DNA of 64,000 nucleotides from Pleurodeles waltl (Eukaryota; Chordata; Amphibia; Caudata; Salamandridae): NCBI RefSeq assembly GCF_031143425.1, contig NC_090448.1, positions 331,092,177 to 331,156,176 on the forward strand, in the 5' to 3' direction. Positions 62,861 through 64,000 of the stretch are shown here, piece after piece; positions within the stretch are counted from its first letter, which is position 1, and every line of letters begins with the position of its first letter. Both the position numbers and the translations under genes were made by a program. The notes below the pieces were generated by a model that was not told where the DNA came from, made no database searches, and saw only the letters and a list, made by a program, of their open reading frames with translations.

Positions 62861-63426
62861 GCTTTAAATGTCGTGCCCGGGGCGCTTTACCACTGTGGCC
62901 TGAAACGCTTTGCTCGTTATGCTAAGGGGGTGCTTTACCTTTTGGAAGTAACGACTTCCTTCAAACTTGGATTCAGCGAGGCCTTACAGCTATGAGTACG
63001 ACCTATTTGTTTTTTAATGCACCATGGAAACAAGCATACTTTGGTTGGATGACACTCTGCCATTCAGGAACGCTGCTCTTCTCCAGAGAAACCCCCACGA
63101 GGTCTGGCTGCATCGAAGTCTTCAAAATAGTGTGCAATGTGCTTGGGTGTGGCTGGGTTTTATAGGCCTGCCACACCCCAAGATGGCTGCTGCCTCTAAA
63201 AACGTGGGAATTGTAGTCCCTTCATGGAATAGCACTGATAAGTACATCTTGTCCACCAATGACCTGAACCTGAAGCTCCATGAGCTTTGCCACAGGGCAG
63301 ACGACGTTGATGGCCACCTTTGGAGCAAGAGGGGATGACAAGTGGTGCGCAGAAAGCGATGCAGAGCCATGCAGCGGAGTTTCGGACGGAACCTAGACCG
63401 CGCATGGTTCTATTCCTGACATCCTC

Positions 63427-64000
63427 TCATTGAGGTCAAATGCAAATCCTAGTTTTGATTCACCTGGGGAGGGTGCCAATGCCCCTGAGGATTATATATT
63501 TTTCTTTATGGAAGAAACCCTTGATGCAATTAATTCACTAAAACCTGGCAAAGCTCCTGGGCTGGAAAAGCTTCTGGGAGATCTTTATAGATCAGAGCAA
63601 ATTATATGGTCCTGGTATATAAATTTGATCTAGAAGAAAATCGCTGCAGGGGGTCAAATTCCATGCACGTGGAAAGGGGCCGAAACTATCCCCATTTATA
63701 AAAAGGGTAGTGCAAATCTCCCAATCAACTATAGACCAATCAGCCTTATTGCTAACTTACAAAAAAATGTTGCCAAACAACTTTTAAGGAGGCTAATTAG
63801 TTGGTCCAAGACCATCAGATCCTCTCTCCACTTCAGGTGGGGTTTCGCCCGAAAGCCAGCACGGTAGATCAGGTTTTTAGGCTGGCTGTTCTATATTGGA
63901 AATATGTAGCCCTTGCCAAGTAACATTTATATGTTGTTTTTGTAGACCTACGATCCGCCTTTGATTTGGTCCCAAGAGAAAAACTGCGGGAAGTGCTGTA
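63427..64000 (+). pseudogene. LINE ORF2, N-terminal part of reverse transcriptase
   Basis: Continues the ORF2 of 58677-60185 after the solo LTR. EETLDAINSLKPGKAPG, then in shifting frames IPCTWKGAETIPIYKKGS, NYRPISLIANLQKNVAKQLL, the VGFRPKASTVDQVF region and FVDLRSAFDLVPREKL with motif A. Several stops. It runs off the window end. Confidence 0.82.

Larger units (their letters stand above)
60186..63421 (-). mobile_element. Solo LTR (sushi-like), 3.24 kb, TSD TCCTC
   Basis: Ends TGTCACAG (60186) and TTCCTGACA (63421), flanked by TCCTC at 60181-60185 and 63422-63426. Minus-strand TATAAAA at 63164-63158. TTGCACACTATT at 63137-63126 is the start-site motif shared with the complete chromovirus. 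gtgtggctgggttttatagg matches the chromovirus promoter region. Four tandem-repeat tiers make up most of its length. No internal coding region. Confidence 0.9.

Overview
This window reads as a repeat-dense intergenic or intronic stretch of a giant vertebrate genome, most likely a salamander (a newt such as Pleurodeles is my best inference). I see a sushi-like Ty3/gypsy chromovirus, other gypsy elements with 2-3 kb LTRs, PIF/Harbinger transposons with GGGGGTCATT termini, L1-like and L2/CR1-like LINEs, large minisatellites and TA microsatellites. Every protein-coding segment but one belongs to a transposable element. There is no operon, rRNA, tRNA or CRISPR array that I can support. The exception is one 139-bp segment at 15575-15713 that looks like a real spliced exon of a host gene.

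Layout. 1-990: decayed L1 reverse transcriptase. 955-13505: a composite of two minisatellite types and a dispersed GTTATAG-containing repeat, with a complete gypsy element (4220-11737, minus strand, 5-bp target duplication GTTGG) inside one minisatellite and an L2-like 3' end (12816-13420) inside another repeat. 13596-14170: a 288-bp tandem duplication. 14240-15044: L1 3' end. 15575-15713: candidate host exon. 17290-17601: minisatellite. 17602-26148: Harbinger copy 1. 27644-33565: gypsy element D, deleted for RT/integrase. 34106-37640: hairpin-rich satellite split by a solo LTR (35156-37222, TSD TCTAG). 38290-52320: nested stack of gypsy B, inside it a 2.5-kb solo LTR (39059-50242, TSD GGAAT), inside that Harbinger copy 2 (39538-48232, TSD TTA). 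52880-53509: a Harbinger-ended MITE made almost wholly of hairpins. 54488-56100: gypsy integrase and 3' LTR. 56797-64000: a LINE split by a second L2-like insertion and by a 3.2-kb solo LTR (60186-63421, TSD TCCTC).

How the genes work together. The chromovirus encodes gag, then protease-RT-RNase H-integrase-chromodomain, joined by a -1 frameshift at the gag stop. Its primer-binding site is complementary to the predicted 5' end of its own RNA, which points to self-priming as in Tf1/sushi elements. Two solo LTRs of other families carry the same start-site motif about 30 bp from their TATA boxes. The two Harbinger copies share a three-gene plan: a plus-strand DDE transposase with a tiny first exon and a ~4.5-kb intron, a Myb/SANT-like gene on the minus strand inside that intron, and a second Myb/SANT-like gene on the minus strand downstream. 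The copies carry different disabling mutations, so neither looks autonomous, but together they show the ancestral layout.

Limits: copy numbers, periods and boundaries of degenerate repeats are read by eye. Family assignments rest on recognised motifs, not on searches.
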